Source: Promicromonospora soli
GTDB taxonomy: Bacteria; Actinomycetota; Actinomycetes; Actinomycetales; Cellulomonadaceae
Reading direction: 5' to 3'
Assembly (NCBI RefSeq): GCF_014653785.1
Contig: NZ_BNAS01000004.1
Coordinates: 193,046 to 257,045 of the forward strand
DNA: 64,000 nt
The translations under genes and the position numbers were made by a program. Below the pieces are notes generated by a model. That model was not told where the DNA came from and made no database searches. It worked only from the letters and a program-made list of their open reading frames with translations. Positions 49,018-58,514 of this stretch are shown piece after piece; the first letter of the stretch is position 1; every line of letters begins with the position of its first letter.

Positions 49018-50013
49018 TCACCACCGGAGTGCTGCAGTGTTCACCGGCGCATCCCAGAGAGCTTCCAGCTCGTCGTCCAGTCGCAGGACGGTGACCGATG
49101 CCCCCTGCATCTCGAGGGACGTCACGTAGTTGCCCACCAGCGACCGGGCGACCGTCACCCCGCGCTCCTCGAGAAGGCGCCGCGCTCGACCATAGACCAC
49201 GTAGAGCTCGGACAGCGGGGTGCCGCCCATACCGTTGACGAACAGCAACACTCGCTCGCCGCGGACCAGGGCGAGGTCGTCGGCGACAGGGTTCAGGAGC
49301 ATCTCCGTGACCTCGTCGGCGCTGGCGGCCGCCACCCGGTGGCGGCCGGGCTCGCCGTGGATCCCGATGCCCACCTCGATCTCGTCGTCACCCAGGTCGA
49401 AGCTGGGCCGGCCCACGTGCGGCACGCTGGGTGCCGCCAGTGCCACGCCCATCGACCGCACGTTCGCGATGACCCGTTCGGCGACGGCGGTCACGCCCGC
49501 GAGGTCGCCGCCCCGGTCGGCGGCGGCACCCGCGATCTTCTCGACGGCTAGCGTTCCGGCCACGCCGCGCCGGCCGGCGGTGTACAGCGAGTCCTCGACG
49601 GCGACGTCGTCGTTCACGAGCACCGAGGCGACCTCGATGTTGTCCTCCACGGCGAGCTCCACCGCGGTCTCGAAGTTGAGCACGTCGCCCGTGTAGTTCT
49701 TGACGATCGTGAGCACGCCGGCACCGCCGTCCGCGGCCTGGATCGCCGGCAGGATCTGGTCGGGGGTCGGTGAGGTGAACACAGAGCCCGGGACTGCGGC
49801 GTCGAGCATGCCGTCACCCACAAAGCCGGCGTGCAGCGGCTCGTGCCCCGACCCGCCCCCGCTGACCAGCCCCACCTTGCCGGTCACCGCACCCCCGGCT
49901 CGGCTGACGAACACGGGCATCTGATTGACGCGGACCAGGTCGGCGTGCGCGAGCGCAAAACCGGCCAGGGAGTCGGCGACAGCATCGGCTGGATCGTTCA
50001 GCAGCTTCTTCAC
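49018..50013 (-). CDS. dhaK: Dihydroxyacetone kinase subunit DhaK
   Basis: DhaK binds dihydroxyacetone covalently through a His hemiaminal. The 331-residue protein has SGGGSGHEPLHAGFVGDGMLDAAVPG near residue 50, NYTGDVLNFETAVE, and GIGIHGEPGRHR, where the substrate-binding His lies. The GTG at 50013 is preceded by GAGGAGG; the longer open frame upstream lacks a ribosome site. dhaK, dhaL and dhaM are transcribed together. Palindromic repeat D and folC lie upstream. The system would feed glycerol-derived dihydroxyacetone into glycolysis. Confidence 0.95.
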   Translation of the reverse strand: MKKLLNDPADAVADSLAGFALAHADLVRVNQMPVFVSRAGGAVTGKVGLVSGGGSGHEPLHAGFVGDGMLDAAVPGSVFTSPTPDQILPAIQAADGGAGVLTIVKNYTGDVLNFETAVELAVEDNIEVASVLVNDDVAVEDSLYTAGRRGVAGTLAVEKIAGAAADRGGDLAGVTAVAERVIANVRSMGVALAAPSVPHVGRPSFDLGDDEIEVGIGIHGEPGRHRVAAASADEVTEMLLNPVADDLALVRGERVLLFVNGMGGTPLSELYVVYGRARRLLEERGVTVARSLVGNYVTSLEMQGASVTVLRLDDELEALWDAPVNTAALRW

Positions 50014-50127
50014 GACGGCCTCCTCGCGGGGCTGTGCGGCCCGGCGACGGCACCGGGCCTGCACACGATTCCCCTGGGGTTCATGTAACACCACCGGGTC
50101 GGCGGCAGTACAGCACCCACCCTTTTT

Positions 50128-50190
50128 GGTTGTGGGCGCGATCGTTCAGCCTAAAACAGACACGTAGTCGCAACCATCGCGCCCACAACC
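50128..50190 (-). repeat. Palindromic repeat, copy D
   Basis: GGTTGTGGGCGCGATCGTT (50128-50146) faces CAACCATCGCGCCCACAACC (50171-50190) with the conserved loop in the same orientation as copy B. It lies 10 nt after the folC stop on the minus strand and about 115 nt before the dhaK start. It may terminate folC. Confidence 0.85.
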
Positions 50191-50200
50191 GAGTTGCGGG

Positions 50201-51631
50201 TCAGCCGCGGCCGACCAGGATGCGCGCGTCCGCGACCGTGACCACCGAGCCGGTCACGAGCACACCGGTGCCGACGCCGCTGCCGTGCCTGTCGTTGGCC
50301 TCGGCCAGGTCGGCCGCGATCTGCAGCGCCTCGTCCAGCCGGCTGGCCACGTGCACCCGCTCCTCCCCGAAGACCTCGCGCGCCACCTCCGCCAGCTCCT
50401 CCGGGTCCGCGGACCGCTCCGAGGAGTTCCGGGTGACCACGATCTCCTCGACCGTGGGCTCCAGGACGGACAGGAGCCCCTCGGAGTCCTTGTCCGCCAT
50501 GACGGCGACGACGGCGACGATGTGCTGCAGGTTGAACGACTCCTCCAGCGCGTCCACGAGGGCCTCCGCGCCGGCAGGGTTGTGCGCGACGTCGACCACC
50601 ACCGTGGGGCTGGTGCGCACCACCTCGAGGCGGCCCGGCGCGTCGACGTCGCCGAACGCCGCCTCGACGATCTCCGCGCCGAGCGCGCGCCCGCCGCTCA
50701 TCAGGGCCTCCGTAGCCGCGAGCGCCAGCAGCGCGTTGCGTGCCTGGTGCGCCCCGTGCAGGGGCAGGAAGATCTCGGTGTAGACGCCCGCGGGGGTGCG
50801 CAGGTCGATGAGCTGCCCGCCGACGGCGATGCGCCGGTCCGCGACCTCGAGGTCCACGCCCTCCCGGATCAGGTGGGCGTTGACCTCCTGGGCGCGGGCG
50901 AGGATCGGTTCGAGCGCGGCGTCGGGCTGCTCCGCGATCACGGCGACGGCGCCGTCCTTGATGATGCCCGCCTTCTCGGTGGCGATCTCGTCGAGCGTGG
51001 AGCCGAGCCAGCGCTCGTGGTCCATGGCGACGGGCGTGATGATGGCGACCTCGCCGTCGACGGCGTTGGTGGAGTCCCACCTGCCGCCCATGCCGACCTC
51101 GACGATCGCGACGTCGACCGGCGCGTCGGCGAACGCGGCATAGGCCATGACGGTGAGCACCTCGAAGAAGCTCAGGCGCGGGCCGCCCTGCTCCTGGGAC
51201 TCGCGGTCCGCGACGCCGATGTAGGGCGCGACGTCCTCGAACACCTCGACGAACTGCTCCTGGGTGAGCGGCTCGCCGTCGATCGCGATGCGCTCGGTGA
51301 CGCTCGTCAGGTGCGGAGACGTGAACCGTCCGGTGCGCAGTCCGTGCTCGCGGACCAGGCGCTCGACCATGCGGGCCGTCGAGGACTTGCCGTTGGTCCC
51401 CGTGATGTGGACGGTCCGGTAGGCGCGGTGCGGGTCGCCCAGAAGCTCCAGGACGCGCTCGACGCGGGCCATGGTGGGGTCGATGTCGTGCTCGGGGGCG
51501 CGGGACAGGATCTCCTTGTAGACCCGGTTCAGCGCCTCTTGGACGGCGGGGTCCGCGTTCTCGGCGCCACGGCTGGTACCACGGCGGTTGCTGGATCCGC
51601 CGCGGGGGGTCTTGTTCAGGGAGTCGGCCAC
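50201..51631 (-). CDS. folC: Bifunctional folylpolyglutamate synthase / dihydrofolate synthase
   Basis: FolC adds glutamate to dihydropteroate and polyglutamate tails to folates. The P-loop HITGTNGKSSTARM lies near residue 75, followed by FTSPHLTSVTERI. The Mur-ligase fold shows VEVGMGGRWDSTN, MDHERWLG and VDVAHNPAGAEALV. I chose the GTG at 51631 (476 residues); a weaker ATG lies at 51694, and the N-terminal disordered segment (TPRGGSSNRRGTSRG) makes the choice uncertain. It normally follows ileS in actinobacteria; here the secreted protease gene lies between them on the opposite strand. Confidence 0.95.
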   Translation of the reverse strand: MADSLNKTPRGGSSNRRGTSRGAENADPAVQEALNRVYKEILSRAPEHDIDPTMARVERVLELLGDPHRAYRTVHITGTNGKSSTARMVERLVREHGLRTGRFTSPHLTSVTERIAIDGEPLTQEQFVEVFEDVAPYIGVADRESQEQGGPRLSFFEVLTVMAYAAFADAPVDVAIVEVGMGGRWDSTNAVDGEVAIITPVAMDHERWLGSTLDEIATEKAGIIKDGAVAVIAEQPDAALEPILARAQEVNAHLIREGVDLEVADRRIAVGGQLIDLRTPAGVYTEIFLPLHGAHQARNALLALAATEALMSGGRALGAEIVEAAFGDVDAPGRLEVVRTSPTVVVDVAHNPAGAEALVDALEESFNLQHIVAVVAVMADKDSEGLLSVLEPTVEEIVVTRNSSERSADPEELAEVAREVFGEERVHVASRLDEALQIAADLAEANDRHGSGVGTGVLVTGSVVTVADARILVGRG

Positions 51632-51784
51632 GTACTGAGGATAGGTTTCCTCGACCTGCTGGAGCGAAACGGTTGGATCACACCGACGCATCACACACCC
51701 TGTTGCAGCTTTTCACCCGGTGAAGAACGATGGCAGCGCGTCGTCGGTCGGCGATGCAAGGGGGCGGCCGGGGGGAATGGCAGC

Positions 51785-53038
51785 ATGAGGCGAGACAGCA
51801 CGGTGCGGCGCGCGATCGTCGTCGGGGCCATGGCAGCGGCCATGGCACTTTCCGTTCCAGAGGCGGCCGGCTCCACCGGCGTCGGCCGGCCGGAGACGCA
51901 CCATGCCGAGCTGAACCGCCCGAACCAGACGGTCACGGCTGCCGCCGTGGACCGTGCCGTGCACGCTGCGACCGCGCTGGCCGGCGAGCCCGGCTACGCC
52001 GGGGTCGCTGTCGACTACGACACCGCGAAGGTGACCGTCTCCTGGAAGGGCGAGGCGCCGGCGTTGGTCAGTGCGCTGGAGACGACGGCCCCCGAGGGCG
52101 TGGCCGTCGACGTCGTGCCGACGGCACTCAGCGGGGCGGATCTGCACGCAGCAAGCACCCGGCTGATGGACGCTCAGCGCGCGGTGCACGGCCCGGACGC
52201 CGTGCTGGCCGCGCTCCCGGCGGCGGACTACGCGGGGCTGGTCGTCGAGGTCAGCCGCGACTCGGCCGCCGCCCGTACAACCGGTCTGGCCCGGAACCTC
52301 GAACGCGTCGCCGGCGTCCCGGTGCAGCTCAGGATGGTCGATGACGACGGCTTCCGGTCCACCGCCGCTAGCCGCCGCAACGACCGGGCGCCGTGGCACG
52401 CCGGCGGGGCGATCGCCTCACGGGACGGCACCGACTACTGCTCGACGGGCTTCTCGGTGATCACCGCGGCGGGAAGCGAGCGGATCGTCTCCGCCGCGCA
52501 CTGCAACAGGGGATTCGGCTCTGTGGTGCGCGACGGCGCGGGCGAGCGGATGGGCACGGTCTCGAGCCGCGCGCTGCAGCTCGACGCCGAGCTCATCAAG
52601 CCGGCGGGCGCCACGGCGAGCAGCGTGTTCGCCGGCCGCTGGAACGCGTCCCAAGCCAGCGCGCGCTACCGGATCCCCGTCGCCGCGGTGCGGGCGCCCG
52701 CCGTCGGGCAGAGGGTCTGCTCGTCCGGGGCCGTCACCGGCGAGCACTGCGGGGCGAAGATCCTCGCCACCGACGTCGCGTGGAGCTGCGGCAAGAGAAC
52801 GTGCCACGGCTTCCGGGCGGGCCGCGACGACGGCGGTGTCGTGGTGGGCGGCGGCGACAGCGGCGGCCCGATGTACATGCTCGTCGACGGCCGGGCGCAC
52901 GCGAGCGGGATGATCGACGGCGGCTCGAACCGCCGCAGCTGCGGCAGCACCTCGGTGACCACCCAGTGCTTCTCGTACGTCTACGGCATCCCGATGGTGG
53001 ACATCCTGCGCCACTGGGGCGCGCGCATCAACAACTGA
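51785..53038 (+). CDS. Secreted trypsin-like (S1 family) serine protease
   Basis: The 417-residue preproprotein has a signal peptide (VRRAIVVGAMAAAMALSVPEAAG). A propeptide-like region of about 170 residues follows, then a chymotrypsin-fold catalytic domain with His239 in IVSAAHCNR, Asp267 in LQLDAELI and Ser359 in GGGDSGGP. Cysteines at 219 and 240 flank the His and could form the usual disulfide, and further Cys pairs occur near the C-terminus. This arrangement is like alpha-lytic/streptogrisin-type proteases. The ATG at 51785 has GGGGGAATGG upstream. It is divergent from folC and convergent with ileS. Its substrate is unknown. Confidence 0.92.
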   Translation: MRRDSTVRRAIVVGAMAAAMALSVPEAAGSTGVGRPETHHAELNRPNQTVTAAAVDRAVHAATALAGEPGYAGVAVDYDTAKVTVSWKGEAPALVSALETTAPEGVAVDVVPTALSGADLHAASTRLMDAQRAVHGPDAVLAALPAADYAGLVVEVSRDSAAARTTGLARNLERVAGVPVQLRMVDDDGFRSTAASRRNDRAPWHAGGAIASRDGTDYCSTGFSVITAAGSERIVSAAHCNRGFGSVVRDGAGERMGTVSSRALQLDAELIKPAGATASSVFAGRWNASQASARYRIPVAAVRAPAVGQRVCSSGAVTGEHCGAKILATDVAWSCGKRTCHGFRAGRDDGGVVVGGGDSGGPMYMLVDGRAHASGMIDGGSNRRSCGSTSVTTQCFSYVYGIPMVDILRHWGARINN

Positions 53039-53058
53039 CGAGGCACGTGCGCCCGCTG

Positions 53059-53140
53059 CTGGTCGAGCTTGCCGAGGGGTCTCGACAAGCTCGACCAGCG
53101 GTAGGGCTCGACCAGCGGTAGGGCTCGACCAGCGGTCGGC
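53059..53140. repeat. Hairpin made of GAGCTTG repeat plus tandem CTCGACCAGCGGTAGGG units
   Basis: CTGGTCGAGCTTGCCGAG (53059-53076) pairs with CTCGACAAGCTCGACCAG (53081-53098) with one mismatch. The 17-nt unit CTCGACCAGCGGTAGGG is then repeated nearly three times. The block fills the gap between the protease gene and ileS, which converge here, so a bidirectional terminator function is possible. The core matches the interspersed repeat elsewhere in the window. Confidence 0.7.
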
Positions 53141-53147
53141 TCTCCGG

Positions 53148-56100
53148 TCAGGCCTTGGTGACCGACACCGCGCGCTCGTCCCCGGCGGTCACGGTGACCG
53201 ACGTCGCCAGCGTCTCGCGCGACACCAGCTCGCGGTGCTCCTCGACGGCGGCGACCCACTCGGCCGGGACGGTGAGGTCGAGGTCGATCCGGTCGGCGAC
53301 CTGCAGGCCGGCGGCCTTGCGTGCGTCCTGCACGTCGCGGACGACGTCGCGAGCGTAGCCCTCGGCACGCAGGGCGTCGTCGAGCCCGAGGTCGAGCACC
53401 ACGAAGCCGCCACCGGTGAGCACGGCGGCCGCGACGTCGGCCGACTCCGCGGAATCACCGCCGACCACCGTCGTCAGGTCGTACTCGGTGTCGAGCAGCT
53501 CGACGTCGCCGTCGGCCGTCGCGACCACAACGGCACCCGTGCCGGTCTTGGACCAGGCGCCGGACTTCGCCGCCTTGATCACTGCCTGCACCCCGCGCCC
53601 GAGCCGCGGGCCCGCGGCCCTGGCGTTGACCGCGAGGCGCTCGGTGATGCCGTGGTCGGCGGCCGCCTCGGGCGAGAACGTCACGAGGCGAACCTCCTTG
53701 ACGTTCAGCTCCGTCTCCAGCAGCCCGGTGAACGGGGCGACGCCGGCGGGGTCCGCCACCGCGACCACGAGCGACCGCAGCGGCTGCCGGACCCGCAGCT
53801 TGTTCGCCTTGCGCAGCGCCAGCGTCTGCGACACCACGGCCCGCGCGGACTCGACGGCGGCGACGAGCGCGTCGTCGGCCACGAGCACGTCGCCGACGTA
53901 GCCGGCGGCCTCGGCCACCGAGGCGGCCTCGACCACCGGGAAGTCCGCGAGGTGCACCGAGCGCCCGCCGGTCAGGCCGCGCCAGACCTCCTCCGTGACC
54001 AGCGGCGCCAGCGGCGCCATCACCCGGCACAGCACCTCGAGCGCCGTCGACAGGGTGTCGAAAGCATCGGTGTCCTCCGCCCAGAAGCGGTCGCGCTGCG
54101 TGCGGACGTACCAGTTGGTCAGGGCGTCCAGGTACTGGCGTACCGAGTCGCACGCGCCCGCGATGTCGTACGTGTCGAGCTGCTCGGTCACGTCAGCGAC
54201 CAGCCCGCGCGTGCGCGCCAGGAGGTAGCGGTCCATGACAGGCAGCCCGGCGACCCGCTCGGGCGTCAGGGGCTGCGTGGCGTAGCCCGCACCGTCGCCG
54301 GCGGCGTTGGCGTACAGGGTGAAGAAGTAGTACGTGCTCCACAGCGGCAGCAGCACCTGGCGCACTGCGTCGCGGATGCCCTCCTCGGTGACCACGAGGT
54401 TGCCGCCGCGCAGGATCGGCGACGCCATGAGGAACCAGCGCATCGCGTCGGACCCGTCGCGGTCGAAGACCTCGTTGACGTCCGGGTAGTTCTTCAGCGA
54501 CTTCGACATCTTGCGCCCGTCGGAACCCAGCACGATGCCGTGCGAGAGCGCCGTCTGGAATGACGGCCGGTCGAACAGGGACGTGGCCAGCACGTGCAGC
54601 GTGTAGAACCACCCGCGCGTCTGCCCGATGTACTCGACGATGAAGTCGCCCGGGTAGTGGTCCTCGAACCAGTCGGCGTTCTCGAACGGGTAGTGCACCT
54701 GCGCGTACGGCATGGAGCCGGAGTCGAACCAGACGTCCAGGACGTCCTCGATGCGGCGCATCGTGGACGCGCCCGAAGGGTCGTCCGGGTTGGGCCGCGT
54801 CAGCTCGTCGACGAACGGGCGGTGCAGGTCCGGGTTGCCGTCCTTGTCACGGGGCAGCCGCCCGAAGTCACGCTCGATCTCCTCGAACGACCCGTACACG
54901 TCGATCCGCGGGTAGGCGGGGTTGTCCGACTTCCACACCGGCACGGGCGACCCCCAGAACCGGTTGCGCGTGATGGACCAGTCGCGCGCGTTCTCCAGCC
55001 ACTTGCCGAACTGGCCCTGCTTGATGTGGTCCGGCACCCAGGTGATCTGCTCGTTCAGCTCGACCATGCGGTCCTTGAACTTCGTCACCTCCACGAACCA
55101 TGAGGACACGCCCATGTAGATCAGCGGGTTGCGGCACCGCCAGCAGTGCGGGTAGGAGTGCGCGTACTGCTCACGGCGCAGCAGCACGGTGCCCGGCGTC
55201 GTCCGCCCCGCCTCGTCGTCCGCCATACCGCGTGTGCGGGCCTTGAGGTGGTCGATGATCGGCGCGTTCGCGTCGAAGACCTGCAGGCCCGCGTACTCCT
55301 CCACGGGGAAGGTGAACCGCCCGTCGGGGCCCACGGGGATGACCGGCTCCACGCCCTCGCGGTCGCTGACCTGCTTGTCCTCCTCGCCGAAGGCGCCGGC
55401 GTTGTGCACCAGGCCCGTGCCGTCGGTGGTGGTGACGAAGTCGGCCTCGACCACGCGATGCGCGCCCACGTGACCCTCGAAGTACGAGAACGGCGGGGCG
55501 TAGGCCGCGCCGAGCAGGTCGCTCCCCTTGAGCCGCCCGACGACGTTCGGCGCCTCGGCGCCCTCATCCGTCAGCTCGCGCGCGTACGCGTCCACCCTGG
55601 CCTCCGCCAGCACGTACCGCTGCGGGGTCCCGGTGAAGGACGACTCGACGACGGCGTAGTCGACGTCGGGCCCCACCATGACCAGCAGGTTGGAGGGCAG
55701 GGTCCACGGCGTGGTGGTCCAGACCAGCAGGTGGTCGCCGACGCGCAGCGAGTCGTCACCGGTGGTCGAGCCTGTCGAGACCTCCGTCACCGCGAACCCG
55801 ACGGTCACGGAGGGGTCCTGCCGCTGCTGGTACACGTCGTCGTCCATGCGCAGCTCGTGCGCGCTCAGGGGCGTCTGGTCGTTCCAGCAGTAGGGCAGCA
55901 CGCGGAAGCCCTCGTAGATGAGGCCCTTGTCGTACAGCGACTTGAAGGCCCAGAGCACGCTCTCCATGAACGTCGGGTTCAGGGTCTTGTAGTCGTTGTC
56001 GAAGTCCACCCAGCGAGCCTGGCGCGTCACGTAGGTGCGCCACTCGTCGGTGTACTTCAGCACGCTGGAGCGGCACGCCTCGTTGAACTTGTCGATGCCG

Positions 56101-56489
56101 AGCTCGAGGATCTCTTCCTTGGTCTTGATGCCGAGCTGGTTCATCGCCTCCAGCTCCGCCGGCAGGCCGTGCGTGTCCCAGCCGAAGCGGCGCTCGACGC
56201 GCTGCCCCTTCATGGTCCGGTAGCGCGGCACGACGTCCTTCGCGTACCCGGTCAGCAGGTGTCCGTAGTGCGGCAGGCCGTTCGCGAACGGCGGGCCGTC
56301 GTAGAACACGAACTCGTTGCTGCCGTTCTCGCCGGCCGGGCGGGCGTCGACCGACGCGCGGAAGGTGTCGTCCTTCTCCCAGTACGCAAGGATGTCGCGC
56401 TCGAGAGAGGGCAGGCTGGGCGACGCGGGCACTGGGTTCTCAGACGCGGCGTTCTCGGCGTCGCTGGGGCGGTGCAGCGGATAGGCCAT
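53148..56489 (-). CDS. ileS: Isoleucyl-tRNA synthetase
   Basis: IleS charges tRNA-Ile and edits Val mischarging. The 1113-residue class I synthetase starts at [13 protein letters not shown]. The HIGH-type motif is PHYGHLL, the KMSKS motif is [10 protein letters not shown], and the editing domain is present between them. The C-terminal region lacks the zinc-finger of the E. coli type, as in other ileS2-like proteins. A short insertion reading [12 protein letters not shown] coincides with the interspersed repeat at 55761-55785. A T-box leader precedes the gene. In related actinobacteria folC would follow directly. Confidence 0.97.
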   Translation of the reverse strand: MAYPLHRPSDAENAASENPVPASPSLPSLERDILAYWEKDDTFRASVDARPAGENGSNEFVFYDGPPFANGLPHYGHLLTGYAKDVVPRYRTMKGQRVERRFGWDTHGLPAELEAMNQLGIKTKEEILELGIDKFNEACRSSVLKYTDEWRTYVTRQARWVDFDNDYKTLNPTFMESVLWAFKSLYDKGLIYEGFRVLPYCWNDQTPLSAHELRMDDDVYQQRQDPSVTVGFAVTEVSTGSTTGDDSLRVGDHLLVWTTTPWTLPSNLLVMVGPDVDYAVVESSFTGTPQRYVLAEARVDAYARELTDEGAEAPNVVGRLKGSDLLGAAYAPPFSYFEGHVGAHRVVEADFVTTTDGTGLVHNAGAFGEEDKQVSDREGVEPVIPVGPDGRFTFPVEEYAGLQVFDANAPIIDHLKARTRGMADDEAGRTTPGTVLLRREQYAHSYPHCWRCRNPLIYMGVSSWFVEVTKFKDRMVELNEQITWVPDHIKQGQFGKWLENARDWSITRNRFWGSPVPVWKSDNPAYPRIDVYGSFEEIERDFGRLPRDKDGNPDLHRPFVDELTRPNPDDPSGASTMRRIEDVLDVWFDSGSMPYAQVHYPFENADWFEDHYPGDFIVEYIGQTRGWFYTLHVLATSLFDRPSFQTALSHGIVLGSDGRKMSKSLKNYPDVNEVFDRDGSDAMRWFLMASPILRGGNLVVTEEGIRDAVRQVLLPLWSTYYFFTLYANAAGDGAGYATQPLTPERVAGLPVMDRYLLARTRGLVADVTEQLDTYDIAGACDSVRQYLDALTNWYVRTQRDRFWAEDTDAFDTLSTALEVLCRVMAPLAPLVTEEVWRGLTGGRSVHLADFPVVEAASVAEAAGYVGDVLVADDALVAAVESARAVVSQTLALRKANKLRVRQPLRSLVVAVADPAGVAPFTGLLETELNVKEVRLVTFSPEAAADHGITERLAVNARAAGPRLGRGVQAVIKAAKSGAWSKTGTGAVVVATADGDVELLDTEYDLTTVVGGDSAESADVAAAVLTGGGFVVLDLGLDDALRAEGYARDVVRDVQDARKAAGLQVADRIDLDLTVPAEWVAAVEEHRELVSRETLATSVTVTAGDERAVSVTKA
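55761..55785 (-). repeat. GAGCCTGTCGAGAC interspersed repeat inside ileS
   Basis: The plus-strand sequence GGTCGAGCCTGTCGAGACC shares a 14-nt core with the copy at 5132-5154. It is in frame with ileS and encodes part of [10 protein letters not shown], in a surface loop-like stretch between TVGFAVT and [10 protein letters not shown]. Confidence 0.6.
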
Positions 56490-56762
56490 GGTTCTTCTGG
56501 CTCCTGGCGGTTCAGCGGTTCGGCAGCAGGTGGACGTCTGTGTTGCTCTGCTGCGAGGACGCCGCACCTGGGTGCGCCGCGGTACCACCCCGCTTGACGC
56601 TCGCCACGGCAGTGGCGGGCATCCGCTCGTTGACGGCTGTGACGGGCCTACCCGTCCGGTTCTACTGGGGCTCCCCGCTGCCCGACCCTTCGACAAGCTC
56701 AGGGCGGTGGGGTCACCTGTTCTTCCGGAGGCTCACCGGTGATAGCCGGGTCGATGCCTGTG
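56490..56762 (-). ncRNA. ileS T-box leader (tRNA-Ile sensing riboswitch)
   Basis: Read on the minus strand, the leader has a short stem I near 56715-56762. Its specifier ATC (Ile) lies in GGCTATCACCGGTGAGCC at 56741-56743 (minus strand). The conserved T-box sequence GGGTGGTACCGCGG is at 56577-56590, the site that pairs with the tRNA acceptor end. A hairpin (CGCACC-CA-GGTGCG) follows without a T-tract. The AGGAG of ileS lies just before the start. This is the ultrashort-stem I arrangement reported for actinobacterial ileS T-boxes, which act on translation; translational control is therefore likely. Confidence 0.9.
56678..56707 (-). repeat. Interspersed repeat inside the ileS T-box leader
   Basis: The plus-strand CTGCCCGACCCTTCGACAAG stretch continues with CTCAGGGCGG. 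It shares an 18-nt core with the glnD copy. It lies between stem I (56715-56762) and the T-box sequence (56577-56590), so the leader carries an insertion in its linker. Confidence 0.75.
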
Positions 56763-56839
56763 GGTCAATCGTACCGGGCAGTGGCAACCGGAAAGATCCG
56801 GCATGCAACCTGCTCGCACCCCGCGTGCGTCCTGGGGGC

Positions 56840-57481
56840 ATGAACGCAACCAGCCAAGCGATCGGCCCACCTGCCGGCACCGCGGTCGGAACCTCCTGGC
56901 GGGCTGAGCCCGTGCCAGACCCCGAAGGTCGCACCACGGGGGACCTCGAGTTCTCCGTGGTCCGCACAGGCATGTCCGCCGAGGAGCAGTTCCGGCTCTT
57001 CGCGATCGAGAGCACAGCGGCGCTGCACCGCATCGCCTACCTGCTGTGCGGCGACGACCACCGCGCCCACGACCTGACCCAGATCGCGCTGGAGCGCACC
57101 TACCGGCACTGGTCCCGGCTCAAGGACGGCAACCCGTTCGCGTACGCCCGCCGGGTGCTCGCCACGGCCCGCATCGACGGGTGGCGGCGCACGCGCCGCG
57201 AGGTGCTGCAGTCGCCCGAGACCGTCGCCGTCGCGCAGGAGGCGAGCCGGGCCCCCGCCGCCGACAGCGGCGCACAGGTCGCGGAACGCGAGCGCCTCGT
57301 GCGAGCGCTGCGGCGGCTCGGGCCGAGCCAGCGTCGCGTGGTGGTGCTGCGCCACCTGCTCGACCGGTCGGAGGCCGATGTCGCCGAGGAGCTCAGCGTC
57401 AGCGTCGGAACCGTGAAGTCCCAAGGCGCACGCGGCCTCGCCCGCCTGCGCGAGCTGCTTTCGGAAGGACAGGACGCATGA
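56840..57481 (+). CDS. ECF (SigE-family) RNA polymerase sigma factor
   Basis: The 213-residue sigma-70 family protein has region 2 (FRLFAIESTAALHRIAYLLCGDDHRAHDLTQIALERTYRHW) and region 4 (RALRRLGPSQRRVVVLRHLLDRSEADVAEELSVSVGTVKSQGARGL). An N-terminal stretch of about 50 residues precedes region 2. It resembles the actinobacterial SigE-family group that works with a membrane partner gene. The ATG at 56840 has no strong ribosome site, but downstream starts would remove part of region 2. It overlaps the next gene by ATGA, implying coupled expression. Confidence 0.93.
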   Translation: MNATSQAIGPPAGTAVGTSWRAEPVPDPEGRTTGDLEFSVVRTGMSAEEQFRLFAIESTAALHRIAYLLCGDDHRAHDLTQIALERTYRHWSRLKDGNPFAYARRVLATARIDGWRRTRREVLQSPETVAVAQEASRAPAADSGAQVAERERLVRALRRLGPSQRRVVVLRHLLDRSEADVAEELSVSVGTVKSQGARGLARLRELLSEGQDA

Positions 57482-58284
57482 CCAGGAGCGACATCATGAC
57501 CGAACCTGTGGACGAGCGCTGGGTGGCGCACATGCGCGACCTCAGCACCGGCATCGTGCCGCCCACCCCGGCAAACCCGCACGACATGTCACGCGTCGCG
57601 ATCCGCCGCACGCGGACCCGCCGCGCGGTCCTCGTGACCACCGGCGGAGTGACGGCGGTGGCGGCCGTCGCGGTGAGCGCGTTCGCCCTCGGCGGCCCGA
57701 CGTCGCAGGGCGTGCTCCTCCCGGGCGCGGCCGCGTCGGTGTCGGCGTCGGCGGATCCGTCGTCCGAGGCAGCCGCGTCGGCCGCGGAGGCGGAGGCGCT
57801 GGCCAGGGAGAAGGAGAGGCTGGCGGCGGTGGCCCTGGCGCCCGACGGATGGGAGGTGCACGAGCTGGAGGGCCTCACCTATGCCCTGCCGCCCGAGATC
57901 GTGACCAGCGGCCCGGTCCAGGACGAGCCCGGCGTGACGTCGGACATGTGGCACAGCAGCGAGGACCCGGACGCCCCGCCGTTTGTCAGGGTCGCCCACT
58001 ACGCGGCGGGCTCCGAGTCGCCGGCCTGGCCGGACGTAGCGTCGAAAACCGACGCCTCGGAGTTCGAGCTGCCGGGCGCCTCACGCGCCGTCGTGGCGGA
58101 TATCTCGGCCGAGGTCGCGGGCCTGCCCAGTGGCACGGACGTGCCCGGCAACTCGAAGGGGCCGCGCATGTTCGTCATCGAGCGCGCCGACGGACCGGGT
58201 ACCTACGTCATCACGCTGAACCTGCCCCGCGAGGGAAGCGCGGAGTTCGTTCAGGGGTTCCGGGCCTCGCTGAGCCTGGACTGA
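57478..58284 (+). CDS. Single-TM membrane protein, likely sigma-factor partner
   Basis: The 268-residue protein has a cytoplasmic segment of about 50 residues, one TM helix (AVLVTTGGVTAVAAVAVSAFALGG), an Ala/Glu/Ser-rich linker, and an extracellular domain with no recognised fold (APDGWEVHELEGLTYALPPE). The start ATG overlaps the sigma stop. Such coupled genes downstream of SigE-family factors are often regulators, but I see no zinc-binding anti-sigma motif (HxxxCxxC), so an anti-sigma role is inference. A second ATG lies 18 nt further on. Confidence 0.8.
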   Translation: MTRSDIMTEPVDERWVAHMRDLSTGIVPPTPANPHDMSRVAIRRTRTRRAVLVTTGGVTAVAAVAVSAFALGGPTSQGVLLPGAAASVSASADPSSEAAASAAEAEALAREKERLAAVALAPDGWEVHELEGLTYALPPEIVTSGPVQDEPGVTSDMWHSSEDPDAPPFVRVAHYAAGSESPAWPDVASKTDASEFELPGASRAVVADISAEVAGLPSGTDVPGNSKGPRMFVIERADGPGTYVITLNLPREGSAEFVQGFRASLSLD

Positions 58285-58323
58285 TCGGCCTGACCTGCGC
58301 GGCCGCCGTCGGCTCGCCTGGCA

Positions 58324-58387
58324 GGAATGACCATGCGCTTGCTCCGGGACCTCACGTGCCGTCCCGGAGCAAGCGCATGGTCAATTC
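58324..58387. terminator. Long near-perfect hairpin after the sigma operon
   Basis: TGACCATGCGCTTGCTCCGG and its last three bases (58328-58350) pair perfectly with 58361-58383 around a 10-nt loop; a GGAA/TTCC pair extends the stem past one bulged base. It lies about 40 nt after the partner gene stop and about 95 nt before the MFS operator. No T-tract follows. One arm recurs at 59957-59973. Confidence 0.7.
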
Positions 58388-58477
58388 CTCGTCGGCGACA
58401 TCGAGCCGCCAGGCGACAGATGAGTTTCGGTGGCGCTCGTCGTCAACCTGGAGAACGCTGAGGTACAAGCCACGGTC

Positions 58478-58505
58478 TTGACCTCAACCATCGTTGAGGT
58501 ACTGG
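58478..58505 (+). promoter_or_regulatory. MerR-type operator/promoter of the MFS gene
   Basis: The dyad ACCTCAAC-CATC-GTTGAGGT (58481-58500) overlaps TTGACC (58478-58483, a -35). It closely resembles the CCTCAA-N6-TTGAGG operator of SoxR-type MerR regulators. No MerR gene is adjacent, so the regulator would be encoded elsewhere. Confidence 0.6.
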
Positions 58506-58514
58506 AGTTGTCCT

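Noticed and set aside
53059-53140. A CRISPR array in the tandem CTCGACCAGCGGTAGGG block
   Set aside because: Units are directly adjacent with no spacers and there are fewer than three full copies; no cas gene is present.
56540-56839. A coding N-terminal extension of the sigma factor
   Set aside because: The region is the ileS T-box leader on the other strand; the translation contains the interspersed repeat peptide PSTSSGR and no sigma-factor homology.
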